From Cyanobacteriota bacterium (GTDB lineage: Bacteria; Cyanobacteriota; Cyanobacteriia; CACIAM-69d), in the NCBI GenBank assembly GCA_022402445.1, contig JAKRSF010000010.1, positions 310,001 through 374,000 on the forward strand: 64,000 nt of DNA, written 5' to 3'. The position numbers and the translations under genes were made by a program. Shown here in pieces: positions 6,740 to 15,665 of this stretch; within the stretch, counting starts at the first letter, position 1, and each line of letters starts with the position of its first letter. Under the pieces are notes generated by a model. It saw only the letters and a program-made list of their open reading frames with translations. It was not told where the DNA came from and did not search any database.

Positions 6740-8395
6740 CTAGGCCACGGGTTTCACCAACGCCCCGCTGCTGCTGCCCATGCCCGCCCGCGCCGCGATC
6801 GGAGCCGACAGGGCCGCCTCCAGGGGCGATCGCCCCACCCGCCGTTCCAGAATCCGCATCACCTCGCGGCCAAAATCATTCGGATTCGTGCGCCACGCCT
6901 CCAGGCAAACGGACCCAAAAAATGACCCCATCGGCTCCGGATTCCACAGCAACTTCCGGGCCGTCCAGGGCATCAAACTCATGGGATTGTAGCCCCGCTT
7001 CAGGATCTGCCGCTCCAGGGCATAGTCCTCTAGGTGGGTGTGGGGCTGGAGGCCAATGAAGAAGATGGCAGGCTCCACCTTATCCTCCCCAAAAATTGCC
7101 TCTAATTCCCGGTGATAGGCGATCGTTTGACGGATCGTTTCCTCCGTTTCATCAATCACATTGAAGGAATAATTGACGGACACCACATCGTCAAACCCCG
7201 CCGCCCGCAAATCCCGGCAGTTTTGCAGCACCGTCCGCAGGTTATAGCCCATCCGCATCTTGCGCACCAGCTCCTGGGAGCCGCTGGTGATGCCGATTTC
7301 AAAATAATTCATGCCCGTCTGCACCATCAGATCGCACAGTTCCGGGTCCAGATTATCGGCGCGAATATAGGCCGCCCAATGGATATCCCCCATGCCCGCC
7401 GCCACGATCGCCCGCAGCAGGTCCTTCGCATCTTCAATGAAGCGTTTTGCCGGAATAAATTGGGCATCGGTGAACCAAAAATTCCGCACCCCCAACTGAT
7501 AAAGCTGGCGTATTTCCGCCACCACCTCCTCAGCGGGATTAATGCGCACCTGCTTCCCTTCAATGACCGTATAAACGCAGTAGCAGCAGTTGTGGGGGCA
7601 GCCGCGCTTGGTCTGTACGCCGATATAAAAATCGCGATCGCGGAAATAGTAATCAAACGCCGGCCAAATTTGTTGGATATAGCCGTAATCACAGGCCGTC
7701 TTCTCGATCGGCGCGGGCGGCTCGTGGATCAACCCCGATCGCGGAACCTCCTGACCCACCACATAGCAGCGCTCCTGGGCCAAATCCTCCCCGCGCAGGA
7801 GCTTTTCCAGCAGGGCCTCCCCCTCCCCCACGGACACGATCGTCCCCTTGGGCAGCGACCCGGCCAACTGCTCATAGAACACACTCACGGCCCCGCCCCC
7901 CACCACCGCCCGCGCCTGGGGAGCGTAGCGCCGCGCCCGCCGCAGGCCCCGCTTAATCAAGCCCTCATTGCGCCACAGCTCCGTGTAGTAGGCCAGCAGC
8001 ACCCGCAACCCGCCGATCGCCCCGCGCAATTTAATGAACGGATTTTTGGCGTAATAGACCTCGAAGGCATTCTGGAGCGGATTGCCCCCGCGCCCGCCCA
8101 CCGGCGCATAGATCTGAATATCGCGCCAGGAAAACACCAGCAGCGTGGGCCGAAAGGCATCAATCTCCGCATCCAGCGCCCGCCGAAAATCCAGCGGCGG
8201 CACCGTCCCCAGGTCAAAAATCCGCTGCTCCACCGTCGGAAACTGCTTGTGGATATGGTCCGACAGGTACACCACCCCAATCGGAAAGATCGGATTGCAC
8301 GGCAGCCGCACATAAAGGATGCGTTCCAGGGCGGTGCGATCAGAACGCACCCCAGGGGCGGCGGGGGAACTCGGGTCAAGGGTCCGGTTTGCCAT
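6740..8395 (-). CDS. B12-binding-type radical SAM protein, PSII high-light-acclimation family
   Basis: This 551-residue protein has an N-terminal cobalamin-binding-like Rossmann region (about 30-240, with VVGGGAVSVFYE). The radical SAM core follows, with Cys266, Cys270 and Cys273 (RGCPHNCCYC) as ligands of the 4Fe-4S cluster. Downstream barrel motifs include YIRADNLDPELCDLM and GITSGSQELVRKMRMGY. The whole architecture matches the cyanobacterial family annotated as photosystem II high light acclimation radical SAM protein; that name is from memory, and the chemical reaction of the family is not established. The start at 8395 (MANRTLDP) is preferred over an upstream TTG because AGGA lies 8 bases ahead of it. 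It is convergent with the small gene at 6459. Confidence 0.85.
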   Translation of the reverse strand: MANRTLDPSSPAAPGVRSDRTALERILYVRLPCNPIFPIGVVYLSDHIHKQFPTVEQRIFDLGTVPPLDFRRALDAEIDAFRPTLLVFSWRDIQIYAPVGGRGGNPLQNAFEVYYAKNPFIKLRGAIGGLRVLLAYYTELWRNEGLIKRGLRRARRYAPQARAVVGGGAVSVFYEQLAGSLPKGTIVSVGEGEALLEKLLRGEDLAQERCYVVGQEVPRSGLIHEPPAPIEKTACDYGYIQQIWPAFDYYFRDRDFYIGVQTKRGCPHNCCYCVYTVIEGKQVRINPAEEVVAEIRQLYQLGVRNFWFTDAQFIPAKRFIEDAKDLLRAIVAAGMGDIHWAAYIRADNLDPELCDLMVQTGMNYFEIGITSGSQELVRKMRMGYNLRTVLQNCRDLRAAGFDDVVSVNYSFNVIDETEETIRQTIAYHRELEAIFGEDKVEPAIFFIGLQPHTHLEDYALERQILKRGYNPMSLMPWTARKLLWNPEPMGSFFGSVCLEAWRTNPNDFGREVMRILERRVGRSPLEAALSAPIAARAGMGSSSGALVKPVA

Positions 8396-8910
8396 GGGAA
8401 ATCCTGCGGCGATCTGCAAACTAGGCGGGGCAACGCACGATGCCAGGATCCGGGGCGGGGGAATTCTGATATCGCGTCATATATCTTTACAGATCTTAGG
8501 ATACCATCGATTCCGGTGGGGCTGCGATCGCGGCGGATCCGCCCTCTCGGTTGCGGGGCCTAGGTTTGGGGAAGATGCCCCTGGGCCAAAGCACGGTTCC
8601 ATGGCTGCCCTGGGACTCCCCCGAGGGCCGTGGCCCATCCCCTCCCAGGTTCACCGGCGCGCAGGTCAGAACTTCAGCGTCCGATGGCGCGATCGTTGTC
8701 TTTCTTTGGCCCTTGAGAACTCAGGCTTAGCTACCGCAAATCCGGGCGGAATGTTGCGATCTATCGACGGTTCCTCGCCCATTTTTTAGGGCCATGGTTT
8801 CAAGGTCCGCCACACCCCGAGGCGATCGGTAATCGCGTTTACAGCCGATCTGGATTTATCAGTGTTACGGTGGGATCACATCGCCCAATATATGACGCTC
8901 CTCTTAACAT
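8396..8910. other. Divergent intergenic region upstream of radical SAM gene and DUF1830
   Basis: These 515 bases separate two divergent genes. AT-rich pockets at 8470-8505 and 8870-8910 are likely promoter zones for the minus- and plus-strand genes respectively. I see no RNA gene, repeat or supported small gene here. Confidence 0.5.
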
Positions 8911-9237
8911 ATGGCTCAGATTCTTGATCCGATCCCTTCAGATAGCTCAAAGCATCTGCTGTGCTGCTACGTAAATGCCACGAGCAAGATTCAGGTTGCT
9001 CGCATTACGAATATTCCCAATTGGTATTTTGAGCGGGTTGTGTTTCCGGGCCAACGGCTGGTCTTTGAGGCATTGCCGGAAGCGCAGCTCGAAATTCATT
9101 CGGGCATGATGGCCAGCGCAATTTTGTCAGATCGCATTCCCTGTCCCCAATTGGCCATGCAGGAGGATTTGAATGTGACCCTAGAGATCCCATCGGAAGA
9201 ACGCCAAGAAACGCCGATCGCGTCATCTAAGGTGTAA
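8911..9237 (+). CDS. DUF1830 domain-containing protein
   Basis: This 108-residue protein contains the signature of the cyanobacteria-restricted DUF1830 family almost verbatim: CCYVNATSKIQVARI, IPNWYFERVVFPGQ, and E(A)LPEAQLEIHSG. The fold is predicted to be small and beta-rich. No function is established. The first ATG is used. The gene stands alone and is followed by a strong terminator at 9342-9369. Confidence 0.92.
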   Translation: MAQILDPIPSDSSKHLLCCYVNATSKIQVARITNIPNWYFERVVFPGQRLVFEALPEAQLEIHSGMMASAILSDRIPCPQLAMQEDLNVTLEIPSEERQETPIASSKV

Positions 9238-9341
9238 GCGGGCTGTGATTTGAGGGCGATCGCGATGATCCTGTCCGTGATTTAGGATAATCCTGCGGTT
9301 TCCAGTGTAGGGGCTCGGGTGCATTCCCAAGCCGCCATGAG

Positions 9342-9369
9342 ATCGCTCCCGATGGGGGCGATTTTTTTT
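9342..9369 (+). terminator. Rho-independent terminator of the DUF1830 gene
   Basis: ATCGCTCCC, loop GAT, GGGGGCGAT (one G-U pair) is followed by an eight-T run. It is 105 bases after the DUF1830 stop codon. Confidence 0.85.
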
Positions 9370-9893
9370 ATGGGAACTATGGATCAGGGGAAATAAGATC
9401 AAAGGGGAGAGATGGGGCTCGCCTTGATGGATTGACGGTGGCTTGAAGGGGGATAAGGGACAGATTTTTCAAGGGATTTGGTGGCGCTGTTTTCCGAGGC
9501 TGGGGCTGGGGTCAATGGTCGGAAATGGGAGTTGTTACGGCTGCGCTGGATTCTAAGAAATTCCTGACGATCATAAATGTTTAACCTGAACAGTTGATGG
9601 CTGGACTGTCCCATGAATCGGTGCCATTGGTGGAGGATTGGAGATCGGTTCCGGTGAACTTTTTGGGGTATGGAGAAATGCGCTAGGGCCAATGCGGAAG
9701 TTGCGATCGCGGTGGGGGTTCCCCCTTGACGGATGGCCTTGGTAATGTCATGGCCGAGGGGTGGGGTGCCTAAGGTTCTAGGTCCTTGGATTCGAGGGCG
9801 GCGGATCGTTTGGGGGCGGATGGGGGGCAGAACTTTTTATGATGGAGCCGATGGCCTGGGCGCAGGGTCCAGGGGCGATCGCCGAGGGGGCGC
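9370..9893. other. Intergenic region without recognised features
   Basis: In these 524 bases between the DUF1830 terminator and the DUF4079 gene I see no supported gene, tRNA or repeat. Open frames here, such as a minus-strand one at 9399-9692, have compositions unlike the neighbouring proteins. A promoter for the DUF4079/pgsA pair should lie near the 3' end. Confidence 0.45.
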
Positions 9894-10328
9894 GTGAATT
9901 TACCGGATTTTATTTGGCTGTGGCGGATTGCGGCCTGGTCCATGGGCCTGGCGATCGCGACCTATGGGCTGCTGGCGGCGGTGGGGTTGACGATCCGATC
10001 GCGGCGATCGCGGGGGCTGCCCTGGGGGCCGTGGGGCTGGGTCCATCGGGGGCTGGGGGTGGCCCTGGTGCTGCTGGTGCTGCTGCTGCTGGCGATCGGC
10101 ATTGTGGGCACCCTGGGGCACTTCGGTAGCCTGGGCCATTCGCCGCACCTGCTGGCGGGGCTGGTGGTGGTGACCCTGACCCTGGGGGCGGCCCTGAGCG
10201 GTTGGTCCATTGGCCTGGGGACGGATGAGGACGCGCGATCGCGCCATGGGGCCGTGGTGCTGCTGCTGGGGCTGGCCCTGGCGTGGGTGGGGGCCTCCGG
10301 CTGGATTGTGGTGCAGAAATATCTTTAG
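9894..10328 (+). CDS. DUF4079 family membrane protein
   Basis: This 144-residue integral membrane protein has four hydrophobic helices, at about 8-32, 49-75, 84-106 and 118-143. It has the N-terminal phrase LPDFIWLWRIAAW and the cytochrome-b561-like spacing seen in the cyanobacterial DUF4079 family. Function unknown. The start is a GTG at 9894; the next in-frame Met would cut into helix 1. It is 105 bases upstream of pgsA on the same strand. Confidence 0.75.
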   Translation: MNLPDFIWLWRIAAWSMGLAIATYGLLAAVGLTIRSRRSRGLPWGPWGWVHRGLGVALVLLVLLLLAIGIVGTLGHFGSLGHSPHLLAGLVVVTLTLGAALSGWSIGLGTDEDARSRHGAVVLLLGLALAWVGASGWIVVQKYL

Positions 10329-10433
10329 ATAGGCAAGGGCTTGGCGAGGTTGCGATCGCCCACCCTAACCGGGTGACACCGCCGCCACGGCCCCCGCGAT
10401 CGCCCATCCCCTCAACTCCCCCCCCTTCAACCC

Positions 10434-10964
10434 ATGAACTTACCAACCTGGATCACGGTCTCGCGGCTGCTGGGGGTACCGGCGGTGCTGGCGCTGCTGA
10501 CGTCCCCCACGGCAGAGCATCGCTGGTGGGCCTTGGGCATTTTTCTGGTGGCGGCGGGCACCGACTGGCTCGATGGCTTCCTGGCGCGGCGGCTGAACCA
10601 GGTGACGGATTTGGGCAAATTCCTCGACCCGCTGGTGGATAAATTGCTGGTGGTGGCCCCGCTGCTGGTGGTGGTGGCCTGGGGTCGGGTGGCTCCGTGG
10701 CTGGCCTTTGTGATCATTGGCCGGGAACTGACGGTGGCGGGCTGGCGGGTCAATCAAACCACCATTTCGGGGGCCAACTGGCTGGGCAAGCTCAAAACCG
10801 TGGTGCAGATTGCCGCGATCGCGGTGCTCCTGGCCCCAGCCTTTGATGATCTTCCCGCCCTGGGGGATGGGGCGATCGCCCTGGCGGCCCTGCTCTCGGT
10901 GGTGTCTGGGGCTGTGTATCTGCGGCCCGCGCGATCGGCGAGTTCCCTCGACCTTGGGGGCTAA
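10434..10964 (+). CDS. pgsA: CDP-diacylglycerol--glycerol-3-phosphate 3-phosphatidyltransferase
   Basis: This enzyme makes phosphatidylglycerol phosphate, the precursor of PG. In cyanobacteria PG is the only phospholipid of thylakoids and is needed by photosystems I and II. The 176-residue membrane protein contains the CDP-alcohol phosphotransferase motif D-x2-D-G-x2-A-R-x8-G-x3-D-x3-D, seen as DWLDGFLARRL, then DLGKFLDPLVDK. About five hydrophobic helices follow. Its length is normal for the family. The ATG at 10434 begins MNLPTWITVSR, the canonical N-terminus. It is a likely partner of the DUF4079 gene upstream by position only. Confidence 0.95.
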   Translation: MNLPTWITVSRLLGVPAVLALLTSPTAEHRWWALGIFLVAAGTDWLDGFLARRLNQVTDLGKFLDPLVDKLLVVAPLLVVVAWGRVAPWLAFVIIGRELTVAGWRVNQTTISGANWLGKLKTVVQIAAIAVLLAPAFDDLPALGDGAIALAALLSVVSGAVYLRPARSASSLDLGG

Positions 10965-11100
10965 TGGGGGCGTAATTTTGAGAACCTTTGATTTTTAAGG
11001 GGGGTTACCGGAGCCGTTCCCAGATCAGGCTAAATTCAGACTAATCTTGATTCAACCTAAACCCTGACCCCAGTCCCTCGGGACTCGCAACCGTCGGTCC

Positions 11101-12015
11101 ATGGAACAAGCTGCATCTGCAATGAAGGCGATCGACCGAGCCCGCAGGGGAGATGTCCGCGCGATCGAAGCGATGATGGCCCGCAAGCTACAGGCCAAGA
11201 AAATTGCCGTGGCGGTGCAGCTTGACCACCGGGGGTTGCTGGAGGTGCGCCTCGACTGCAAGCGATCGCTCCCCGAAGGCCCGATGATCGACTGGCTGCG
11301 CCGCTGGTTCAAGGCCCTCAAAGCGCCCATGGTGCAGGAATTGCGGGTCTATGCGTGGCGACCGGGCCAGCTCTTCCCCACCTGGATTCACCAAACCACC
11401 CTTGAGGTGCCCTCGGCGGCGGAAACGGCGGCTATTTTTCGGGCAAACCCGGCGGAGCCCATCGTCAGCCCCCCGCCGCCCCCCGATGCCGAAGCCCTGC
11501 CCGATGATTCACCCGCCGCTGCCCCCCCGACGGCCCCCTTCGCTGCGGGGGGGGATGGGGGGGCCGGTACCCTGGATCTGGCGGGGGTGCCCGAGGCCGA
11601 TCGCCTGGCCTACTACGGAGCCCTCTACGCGATCGCCCATGCGGATGGGGAAATTGACGAGCGGGAAGCCTCCGCGATCGCCGCGATCGTCGATCTCAGC
11701 GGCCTGTCCACCGCCGCCCGCGACCAGCTTGACAGCTACCGCCACGCCCCGCCCCCCCTGGTGGACTGCCTCGCGCGGCTGGCGGAGGCGGACGAGTCCC
11801 TGCGCTTTGGCCTGATGGTGAACCTGGTGGACACCTCCTGGGCCAATGAGGAACTGGACCCGATGGAACTGGCCGCCCTCAAACTGGCCCAGCGATCGCT
11901 CAACATCAGCGACACGGAAATGCAGACCATTGAAGGGGTGGTGCGGGAAATGCGCGCCCTCGAGGATCGCCCCTTTGGATCCTTCGCGTCCCTGGATCTG
12001 CCCCTCTCCCCCTAG
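11101..12015 (+). CDS. Protein with N-terminal cyanobacterial domain and C-terminal TerB-like domain
   Basis: This 304-residue soluble protein has residues 1-110 forming a basic alpha/beta domain (IDRARRGDVRAIEAMMARKL, then KIAVAVQLDHRGLLEVRLD). I have seen this type in cyanobacterial proteins of unknown role. Residues 118-160 are a Pro/Ala linker. Residues 165-300 form a TerB-like helical domain with the acidic turn IAHADGEIDEREASAI, which in TerB proteins binds divalent metal. No tel/ter gene cluster is nearby, so tellurite resistance is not implied. A possible role is in stress or metal sensing. The first ATG is used. Confidence 0.7.
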   Translation: MEQAASAMKAIDRARRGDVRAIEAMMARKLQAKKIAVAVQLDHRGLLEVRLDCKRSLPEGPMIDWLRRWFKALKAPMVQELRVYAWRPGQLFPTWIHQTTLEVPSAAETAAIFRANPAEPIVSPPPPPDAEALPDDSPAAAPPTAPFAAGGDGGAGTLDLAGVPEADRLAYYGALYAIAHADGEIDEREASAIAAIVDLSGLSTAARDQLDSYRHAPPPLVDCLARLAEADESLRFGLMVNLVDTSWANEELDPMELAALKLAQRSLNISDTEMQTIEGVVREMRALEDRPFGSFASLDLPLSP

Positions 12016-12049
12016 GGAAGAACTGCGCGGCTACCGCTATTCGCGGCTA

Positions 12050-13438
12050 CTAACGGATGGGCACCGTCGGCGGCGTGGGCAGTTTGGCGGGCACCGCGAT
12101 CGCCCCGTCCGCTACCCCCGTCGCCCCATTCGCGCCCGGAGCCGCCGCCGTCGGAGAATCATACTGCTCCACATAGGATTCCTTCGCCGCCGCGATCAGA
12201 CTCGCCAGCCAATCATCCAGGGTCATTTCCCCCGGTTTCGCGGGAGTGGCCGTCGCTAGAGTCGCCAACGGCCCCGCCGGGGTCGTCTCCTTCAGAAAAT
12301 CCTTCGGGTTGAGGGCCATCCACTGGCCGTTGCGATATTCCCGCACCTCAAAGTGCAGGTGTGGCCCCGTCGAAAGGCCCGTACTGCCCACGCGGCCGAT
12401 CACTTCTCCCTGACGCACCACCTCTCCGGGCTTCACAAAGGTTTCCGAAAGGTGGGCATAGAGGGTTTTTTGGGTGCCGTCCCCGTGGCTGAGCACCACC
12501 GACAGGCCATAGCCCCCCAGGAAGCTCGCCACCGTCACCCGCCCGGACAGGGGGGCCACCACGGGGGTGCCCATGGGGGCGGGAATGTCGGAGCCGGCGT
12601 GGAACCGCCGGTAGCCCAGGATCGGATGGGTGCGCCAGCCGAAGGAGGAGGAGATGGCCGCCGGGGCCGTCAGGGGGAACAGCATGGCGCGATCGCCATT
12701 GCCCTGGACCGCCCTAGGCCGCTCGGAGCGGAAAAAGAAATTGGTATTGAGGGTGACGCCGCTGGCGCTGACGCTCAGGGGACCGATGCGAATGGCCGCC
12801 GCCTCCCGCACGGGGGCACCTCCGAAGGCGCTGCCGCCACCGCTGGGGCCGCCACTGACCCTTTGGGGGCCGCTGCGGCTGGCGCTGACATTACCGGCGG
12901 GACCGGTGGCATCGGGGGGGGGCACTACTCCCGGCTGGCTGGGGCCACAGGACGCGATCGCGGCTCCGCTGGCCGTGGCGGTGCAGCCCTTACCGCGCTG
13001 GGAAAACTGAATTTCGCTGGGGGCCGCAGGTCGCGTGGCCCCGAGGTCGTAGTCCTTGGTGTTATCGATGGTGCCTGCGCCGACGGTGGGGCTAAAGGTG
13101 GGCACCTCCGGCAGGGGGGCGCGTTCCGCCGCTGGGGCACTGGGGGCCGGTTGGGGCCGCACCTGGGGAGTGGCCGGGGCCGCTGGACGCACGGGCTCAG
13201 CGCGGATGGGGGCCGGGGGTGCCTTGGGGGCGGGGGCTTCTGGAGCTGCCTGGGGTGCTGGGGCTTCAATTTGTAGCGCTTCGGCCCCGGCGCTCTCCGT
13301 CACCTCTTGAGCCCGCAGGGGAGCCGCAAGACCGAGAATCAGGGGACTGGCGATCGCGACTGTGGTGCTGCCCCACCCGAGACCGGTTAGCCAAGTCATC
13401 CAGAAGGAAGCGGCGGTGGGTCGATTGGGTCGATTCAT
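12050..13438 (-). CDS. M23 family metallopeptidase (envelope peptidoglycan hydrolase)
   Basis: This 462-residue secreted protein has a signal peptide at about residues 12-43 (ending APLRA). A long Pro/Ala-rich low-complexity linker (50-120) and a divergent middle region follow. The C-terminal LytM/M23 domain at about 245-380 has zinc ligands HAGSD (about 280) and HLHFE (about 360), and the adjacent GSTGLSTGPH loop. Both metal motifs are intact, so an active endopeptidase is likely. The family hydrolyses peptide cross-links in peptidoglycan and functions in growth or cell separation. The start at 13438 (MNRPNRP) is chosen; an upstream in-frame start adds 12 basic residues. It is convergent with the TerB-like gene. 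Confidence 0.9.
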   Translation of the reverse strand: MNRPNRPTAASFWMTWLTGLGWGSTTVAIASPLILGLAAPLRAQEVTESAGAEALQIEAPAPQAAPEAPAPKAPPAPIRAEPVRPAAPATPQVRPQPAPSAPAAERAPLPEVPTFSPTVGAGTIDNTKDYDLGATRPAAPSEIQFSQRGKGCTATASGAAIASCGPSQPGVVPPPDATGPAGNVSASRSGPQRVSGGPSGGGSAFGGAPVREAAAIRIGPLSVSASGVTLNTNFFFRSERPRAVQGNGDRAMLFPLTAPAAISSSFGWRTHPILGYRRFHAGSDIPAPMGTPVVAPLSGRVTVASFLGGYGLSVVLSHGDGTQKTLYAHLSETFVKPGEVVRQGEVIGRVGSTGLSTGPHLHFEVREYRNGQWMALNPKDFLKETTPAGPLATLATATPAKPGEMTLDDWLASLIAAAKESYVEQYDSPTAAAPGANGATGVADGAIAVPAKLPTPPTVPIR

Positions 13439-13721
13439 GGTTTTCTGACGGCGTGGATTTAGGAAAAATTTCAACTGGACTGGGGCGCGATCGCCTAAGG
13501 CCCCCCGAACAACTCAGCCATAATAACAAGGGACCTGGGGGATTGATGCGAACCCTGGGGGGAGGGGCGGGCGGTGTCCTAGTCTCCAATACTAAGAAAT
13601 ATTACGGGAGATGGGGCCATTGGCCCGTGTTTTTTTTGACGGGTTTTGGGGGCTTGGTTGCGGGGGATGGGTTAGGGTTTCGTCGCCGCCCGGTCGGTTT
13701 CAGGATGGCGACGCGGGATGG

Positions 13722-14564
13722 CTAGGGGGTGGGACGGCCATAGCCGAGGCTGAGGCTGCCCGGAGGGAAGGGGGTGTCGGCGGTGGGATCGTCGGGGAAG
13801 CGCACCCGCAGTTCCCCCTGGGGGGTGATGCCGATGACGAGGCCGGTGCGATCGCCCACGGTTACGGGACGGCCCCGGTGGGCGAGCAGTTCCAAATAGT
13901 CCGCCAGGAAGCCGCCGATCCCTTGCTGTTCCCAGGTTTGGTAGCCGTGCCACAGGCCATGCCACACGATCGCGGCGATCGCGGCGAGGCTGTCGAGGCT
14001 GGGGATCGGGCCGTTGTCCTTAAGCCACTGATCGAGGGAGATGCCCGTTTCGGGGGTGGGGTTTTGCCAGTTGAGGCCGATGCCAATGACGGCGCGATCA
14101 ATTCTGCCGTTGCGCCCCAGCCGGGTTTCCGTGAGGATGCCGCCGAGTTTGCGATCGCCCAGGAGCAGATCATTGGGCCATTTGATCCAGACGGGAATGC
14201 CGCGATCGCGCAGGGCCGCCGCCACGCCCCAGATGGCGCAGAGGGTGAGCTGGGGGGCGTTGTCCGCTGGGGTTTGGGGCCGCACGAACCAGGACAGATA
14301 TAACCCCCCCTCGGGGGACTGCCACTGGCGACCCCACTGGCCGCGACCGGCGCTCTGGCTCAGGGCGATCGCCGTGGTGCCGTCCGGGAGGGGGCCGACG
14401 GTGCGATCAAGGTGCCACAGCCACTCATTGGTGGATGGCAAATGCTCGTAAATCCGCAGGGCCGGGGTTCCGGGGGAGCCATGGCCTTGGTGGACCTGGG
14501 CAAAGGCGTCTAAAAACTGGCGGTGCAGGGCCGCAGGGGCGATCGCGGGGGCGTCGGTGGACAT
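13722..14564 (-). CDS. birA: Biotin--[acetyl-CoA-carboxylase] ligase
   Basis: The enzyme activates biotin with ATP and transfers it to the biotin carboxyl carrier subunit of acetyl-CoA carboxylase, the entry to fatty acid synthesis. The 280-residue protein shows the adenylate-binding loop GRGQWGRQW, the biotin-pocket segment IKWPNDLLLGDRKLGGIL, and the C-terminal SH3-like domain (about 235-275). There is no N-terminal helix-turn-helix, so it is the monofunctional form and not a repressor. The ATG at 14564 (MSTDAPAI) is preferred to an upstream start inside the preceding gene. It is the third gene of a minus-strand operon, 37 bases after the HD-NDT gene. Confidence 0.92.
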   Translation of the reverse strand: MSTDAPAIAPAALHRQFLDAFAQVHQGHGSPGTPALRIYEHLPSTNEWLWHLDRTVGPLPDGTTAIALSQSAGRGQWGRQWQSPEGGLYLSWFVRPQTPADNAPQLTLCAIWGVAAALRDRGIPVWIKWPNDLLLGDRKLGGILTETRLGRNGRIDRAVIGIGLNWQNPTPETGISLDQWLKDNGPIPSLDSLAAIAAIVWHGLWHGYQTWEQQGIGGFLADYLELLAHRGRPVTVGDRTGLVIGITPQGELRVRFPDDPTADTPFPPGSLSLGYGRPTP

Positions 14565-14601
14565 GGATATCAAACTCAAGATCTCAGAACTGCGGCGATC
14601 G

Positions 14602-15663
14602 CTAGCGACCATCCCGGAGGGGCGGCGGCAACGTTGCTTCCGTATTCAGGGCCGTGGCGATCGCCCCCAACAGCCGCGCCTCCAGGCGATCGGTCCCCAC
14701 TACCACGGACGATGCGCCGCCCGCCAGCATGGCATTAAATCCCCCCGCGTCACCGCTGAGGCGAAAATCCGTCCGCACCGCCACCACGGGAATCCCGGCC
14801 CCATAGCCGTAGCCACATTCCCAGCAGGTGCCCGAGTCCGCATCGGCCCCGTCGAGGATTGCCACGATCGCGGCGGATTCCTTGAGACCACTGAGGCAGC
14901 AGCGGAAAATCGCCCCCCGATCCTTGAGGGTGGCGGCCTCATCCTGGGGCAAAAAGACCTGGTAGCCGCGATCGCGCAGCATACTCGCCACCTTGGCATT
15001 AAAGGCCCGTTCGGCGGCGGAAAACAGCGGCGCAGCCACATAGAGCTTCTGGGTTGCCGTGGGGGAAGGGGGTTCGCGATCGAGCAGCGACAGGCCCGTG
15101 TGGTAGGCACGCTCGAAGCGATCGCCCAGGGGACCATTCACCGGCCCGAGGGCATCCACCACCGCCTTGGCCCAGTCGAGGTACTGCCGCCGCCGCTCCA
15201 CGGGCCAGGTGGTGGGCGGCGCGTGGGTCACATCTTCGATATTGCAAATCTTGTCCGCGAGTTTCACCAGCTTGGCGCGATCGCTCAGGTTCGCCGCCCG
15301 TTCGATCTGGATTTGCTTGCGCTTGAGCTTGGGGAAATTTTTGTTATCGGTCACCTCCGCCACCACGGCGGCCACCTCGACGCCGAAGCGATTGACGAGA
15401 TCCGTGGCGGTGGTGGGGGTATCTTCCACCGTGTCGTGGAGCAGGGCCGCCGCTAGGGTAATCGAGTCGCGCACGCCGCCCACGGTCCAGAGCAGGTGCA
15501 GCAGGGCGATGGGGTGGTTGATGTAGGGGGCATGGTCGGCCCCCTTGCGCCGCTGATCCCGGTGTTGCCGCGCCGCAAACTCCAGCGCCGCGATCGTCAG
15601 GCCAAAGTCCAGCGGTCCCGCCGCACCCCGGCCCGGATCCGCCTGAACACCCTGCTTTGCCAT
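14602..15663 (-). CDS. HD-domain (SpoT/MESH1-like) hydrolase fused to nucleoside 2-deoxyribosyltransferase-like domain
   Basis: This 353-residue two-domain protein begins with an HD domain (about 20-200). It carries the metal and substrate residues of the (p)ppGpp hydrolase class: His34 in QHRDQRRKG, HP at 50-51, His76-Asp77 (LLHDTVED, with Glu80/Asp81), and LADKICNI with Asp137 and Asn141. Residues 206-345 form a nucleoside 2-deoxyribosyltransferase-type Rossmann domain. It starts LYVAAPLFSAAERAFN and carries the catalytic signature D-x4-D-x5-E (Asp271, Asp276, Glu282 in GADADSGTCWECG). Glu282 would be the nucleophile. No synthetase domain is present. The fusion suggests hydrolysis or salvage of a nucleotide, possibly an alarmone or a modified deoxynucleotide, by two coupled steps; that is inference. 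It is 2 bases from the HAD gene upstream. Confidence 0.88.
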   Translation of the reverse strand: MAKQGVQADPGRGAAGPLDFGLTIAALEFAARQHRDQRRKGADHAPYINHPIALLHLLWTVGGVRDSITLAAALLHDTVEDTPTTATDLVNRFGVEVAAVVAEVTDNKNFPKLKRKQIQIERAANLSDRAKLVKLADKICNIEDVTHAPPTTWPVERRRQYLDWAKAVVDALGPVNGPLGDRFERAYHTGLSLLDREPPSPTATQKLYVAAPLFSAAERAFNAKVASMLRDRGYQVFLPQDEAATLKDRGAIFRCCLSGLKESAAIVAILDGADADSGTCWECGYGYGAGIPVVAVRTDFRLSGDAGGFNAMLAGGASSVVVGTDRLEARLLGAIATALNTEATLPPPLRDGR

Positions 15664-15665
15664 CC

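Noticed and set aside
7112-8563. Long plus-strand open frame (about 480 codons) opposite the radical SAM gene
   Set aside because: It is the antisense of a well-supported gene; its composition is His/Pro/Arg-rich with no motif, a typical GC-rich shadow.
9399-9692. Minus-strand 97-codon frame in the gap after DUF1830
   Set aside because: Ser/Pro/Arg-rich, no ribosome-binding site, and no resemblance to known proteins; treated as non-coding.
12353-13276. Plus-strand Gly/Ala-rich frame opposite the M23 peptidase
   Set aside because: Low-complexity shadow of the Pro/Ala-rich linker on the other strand; no independent support.
13611-14303. Plus-strand frame of 230 codons overlapping birA
   Set aside because: Antisense of birA, Gly/Ala-rich, no motifs.
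14557-15456. Plus-strand frame of about 300 codons opposite the HD-NDT gene
   Set aside because: Antisense of conserved catalytic motifs; no homology-like features of its own.
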